Positions 3,212 through 5,020 of a DNA stretch of 5,020 nucleotides are shown piece after piece (the first letter of the stretch is position 1; each line of letters starts with the position of its first letter). The notes beneath the pieces are model-generated. The model saw only the letters and a program-made list of their open reading frames with translations. It was not told where the DNA came from and made no database searches. Both the position numbers and the translations under genes were made by a program. The stretch lies in NCBI GenBank assembly GCA_016208805.1, contig JACQXL010000003.1, positions 1 through 5,020 of the forward strand. Direction: 5' to 3'. This DNA is from Planctomycetota bacterium (GTDB lineage: Bacteria > Planctomycetota > MHYJ01 > JACQXL01).

Positions 3212-4918
3212 ATGCGTAAGATTTTGGTTATTATCTGTGTCATCTGTGTCATCTGTGGTTACGGCGGTCTTTGCCACAAGAAGGATAAGCATACCGGCAG
3301 CAACGTAGAAGAACCTTTACCGCCGGATACCGGCTCCAGCGGTCCGCCGGCCCAGACATCATCGCCCGACCCGGCTGACGGCGCCGTCAACGTCCTGGTT
3401 GACAAAGTCCTGTCCTGGGCGCCGGCTGATGAAGCCGACTCATACAATATCTATTTCGGGTCCAGCAATCCGCCCATAGACAATCTGGCGCCGGAAAATA
3501 TCGCCAACACCACCGCGACCAGTTGGGACCCGAGAGGGCTAACCGTCGGCGCGACCTATTACTGGCGCATAGACGCCAAGAACGACAAGGGCGTAACTAA
3601 AGGCAATGTCTGGCATTTTACCACGGTCCCGGCGGCGCCTGAACTGGCCACCGCGCCTAACCCGCCCAATGGCGCTACCAATGTGTCTATCTCGGCGCAA
3701 CTATCCTGGTCTGCCCCTTGTTGTGACCCGGCCACCTACGCCGAATCATACAATGTCTATTTAGGCACTGACAATCCGCCATCAAACATTATCAACGGCA
3801 CAAATACGACCACTAACACCTATTCACTATCCACTCTCACTGCGTCCACCACCTACTACTGGCGGCTTGACACCAAGAACTTCACCGCAACAACGCAGGG
3901 CGCGGTCTGGTCTTTCCAGACGGCCGTTAACAGCGCGCCGAACCTGGCCGGCATCGGCAACAAAACCGTCAACGAGAACGTATTATTGACATTTATTATC
4001 TCGGCCACCGACCCGGAGGGTCAGCCGCTGGTCTATTCAGCCACCGGCCTGCCATCCGGCGCAACCTTTACGCCATCTACCAAAACCTTTGCCTGGGCTC
4101 CGGACTATACCCAGGCCGGCGTTTATCCCGGTGTCAAGTTCAGGGCGACCGATATCGGCGGGCTCTATGCCGAAGAATCCATCACCATCACGGTTAATAA
4201 TGTAGATAGACCGCCGGTGCTGACCCAACCGCCTGATAAGTCGGTAGATGAGCAAATGAATTTAGCATTTACGTTGGCGGCCACAGACCCTGATGGAGAT
4301 TCCATTGTGTATACAATGACTTCCACGCCGACCGGTGCGACTCTGGTCAGCAATGTATTCTCCTGGACCCCGTCATACACGCAGGCAGGCGTTTATCCGG
4401 TAATCTTCACCGCGACCGCTAACGGACTAACGAACTCAACGAGCATAACGATTACCGTGAATGAGGCAGTCGCCACCACATTAGCATTTAGCGCGCAGCC
4501 GCAGTCAACCACAGCCGGCGCTACAATGCCGGCAATTACAGTCCAGGTCCGCGACCAGAATTCCAATACTTTACAGGGCGTGTCGGTGGCTATCACCACG
4601 ACTGACAGCACACGGGTCGTTTATCAGGCCGGGACACAGGTAACCGGCTATGCCACGGCCACCAGCGATGCCTCCGGTATCGCTATATTTTCTACCATCA
4701 GTATGACCCAGTCAGGGATAGGATATGTGTTCAGGGCCAGCGGCGCCGGGACACCTCAGAACTCCAACCCCTTTAATATCACCAATGCCGCGGTTACTAC
4801 CGTAACGGTCTCAGGCGATGACAACATCACCGCCGGCATCTCATCTACGGCCTATAGCGCGGTTTCTAAAGATGCCTACTTACCGAACTCTTGCGAAATG
4901 CCCCTTTTGTCATTCTGA
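3212..4918 (+). CDS. Exported modular FN3/Ig-like surface protein, truncated by element copy B
   Basis: The frame encodes 568 residues. Residues 1-21 are a signal peptide (MRKILVIICVICVICG), followed by a charged and then Pro/Ser-rich linker. Two FN3-like modules (about 47-139 and 141-239) share SYN(I/V)Y, NPP and YYWR(I/L)D. Two cadherin/Ig-like modules (about 242-329 and 334-418) share ATDP, YTQAGVYP and SITITVN. A Big_1-like module (about 420-526) has AGATMPAITVQVRDQNSN. A further module begins at 527 and stops at residue 556 (AVSKDAY), where related domains normally continue with GN. Residues 557-568 (LPNSCEMPLLSF) and the stop codon come from element copy B. The natural gene was therefore longer and probably carried more modules and any surface anchor. 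Cys21 is preceded by Gly-Gly-Leu, not a good lipobox. An adhesin or matrix role is likely; no catalytic domain is visible. The remainder may lie beyond the window. Confidence 0.85.
   Translation: MRKILVIICVICVICGYGGLCHKKDKHTGSNVEEPLPPDTGSSGPPAQTSSPDPADGAVNVLVDKVLSWAPADEADSYNIYFGSSNPPIDNLAPENIANTTATSWDPRGLTVGATYYWRIDAKNDKGVTKGNVWHFTTVPAAPELATAPNPPNGATNVSISAQLSWSAPCCDPATYAESYNVYLGTDNPPSNIINGTNTTTNTYSLSTLTASTTYYWRLDTKNFTATTQGAVWSFQTAVNSAPNLAGIGNKTVNENVLLTFIISATDPEGQPLVYSATGLPSGATFTPSTKTFAWAPDYTQAGVYPGVKFRATDIGGLYAEESITITVNNVDRPPVLTQPPDKSVDEQMNLAFTLAATDPDGDSIVYTMTSTPTGATLVSNVFSWTPSYTQAGVYPVIFTATANGLTNSTSITITVNEAVATTLAFSAQPQSTTAGATMPAITVQVRDQNSNTLQGVSVAITTTDSTRVVYQAGTQVTGYATATSDASGIAIFSTISMTQSGIGYVFRASGAGTPQNSNPFNITNAAVTTVTVSGDDNITAGISSTAYSAVSKDAYLPNSCEMPLLSF
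3233..3259 (+). repeat. Three 9-bp units encoding the signal-peptide core
   Basis: ATCTGTGTC (3233-3241) is repeated exactly at 3242-3250 and nearly (ATCTGTGGT) at 3251-3259. The in-frame repeat encodes the alternating Ile/Cys/Val core of the signal peptide. It is a different sequence from the TTCTTTGTG repeat at 1422 but has the same period and place. Confidence 0.7.
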
Positions 4919-5020
4919 ACGGAGCGAAGCGGAGTGAAGAATCTCCGTTTTATGCGTATTTGGGACGAGATTCTTCGCCCTACGGGCTCAGAATGACACT
5001 CTCCGGGTGGTCTTTTTCCC
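4882..5020 (+). mobile_element. MITE-like repeat element, copy B (right end outside window)
   Basis: The left terminal repeat ACCGAACTCTTGCGAAATG (4882-4900) is the exact complement of the right end of copy A. It is followed by GTCATTCTGA (4909-4918), a GAAGAATCTCCGTTTTATGC-type motif (4937-4956), GAGATTCTTCG (4967-4977), a small GCCC/GGGC hairpin (4979-4989) and TCAGAATGAC (4988-4997). The tail identical to copy A (4987-5020) reaches the window edge. By comparison with A the right terminal repeat should follow at once, giving an element of about 157 bp. It is inserted in the modular surface-protein gene after codon 556. No clear target duplication can be judged without the right flank. Confidence 0.8.

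Noticed and set aside
3212..3280. Lipoprotein signal (lipobox at Cys21)
   Set aside because: The residues before the Cys are Gly-Gly-Leu, with Leu at -1, which does not fit the usual small residue at that place. The other Cys residues are inside the hydrophobic core.
3051..3308. Forward and reverse open frames over element copy C and the start of the surface-protein gene
   Set aside because: They are made of repeat sequence and out-of-frame signal-peptide repeats, and conflict with the well-supported start at 3212.
4878..4884. TA or TTA target-site duplication for the TIR elements
   Set aside because: The bases next to the three visible ends are TT, AT and AT-rich but not identical, and no copy has both ends in the window. 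The duplication cannot be determined.

Overview
The window looks like part of a genome from an uncultivated, repeat-rich bacterium. The gene content (a large envelope protein ending in a coiled coil, an exported FGE-sulfatase/C-type-lectin-fold protein, a multi-domain Ig/FN3 surface protein) and the many short GTCATTCTGA/GTCATTGCGA palindromic repeats resemble Planctomycetota-like or Omnitrophota-like subsurface genomes. That placement is an impression from composition and families, not a proof. All supported genes are on the + strand and are separated by long, repeat-filled gaps, so no operon is evident.

Layout: (1) 1-755, the 3' end of a gene whose start lies upstream: the edge of a beta-rich domain, then a long Gln/Glu/Lys-rich coiled coil. 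(2) 756-1357, about 600 bases without a credible gene. This stretch holds several palindromes, one copy (A) of a MITE-like element with a clear terminal inverted-repeat end, and a striking inverted array of 9-bp units directly upstream of the next ribosome binding site. (3) 1358-2725, a 455-residue exported protein with an FGE-sulfatase (SUMF1-like) domain that lacks the catalytic cysteines. Its last 35 residues read like the variable region of a diversity-generating retroelement (DGR) target. (4) 2823-2984, a short remnant of a MutS domain-I-like protein, a type that I recall as a DGR accessory gene. (5) 3016-3190, a second, one-ended repeat element (C) reaching almost to the next ribosome binding site. 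(6) 3212-4918, an exported modular protein (two FN3-like, two cadherin/Ig-like and one Big_1-like module) cut off in mid-domain by a third copy (B, 4882-end) of the element, which supplies its last 12 codons.

The most interesting reading is that 2606-3015 is a DGR target plus a decayed MutS-like accessory, with no template repeat or reverse transcriptase in this window. Next is a TIR-bounded repeat family that sits near, and in one case inside, the surface-protein genes. Third is the recurrence of three different 9-bp-period repeats at the 5' ends of the two exported-protein genes: two encode the signal-peptide cores and one forms a hairpin next to a Shine-Dalgarno sequence.
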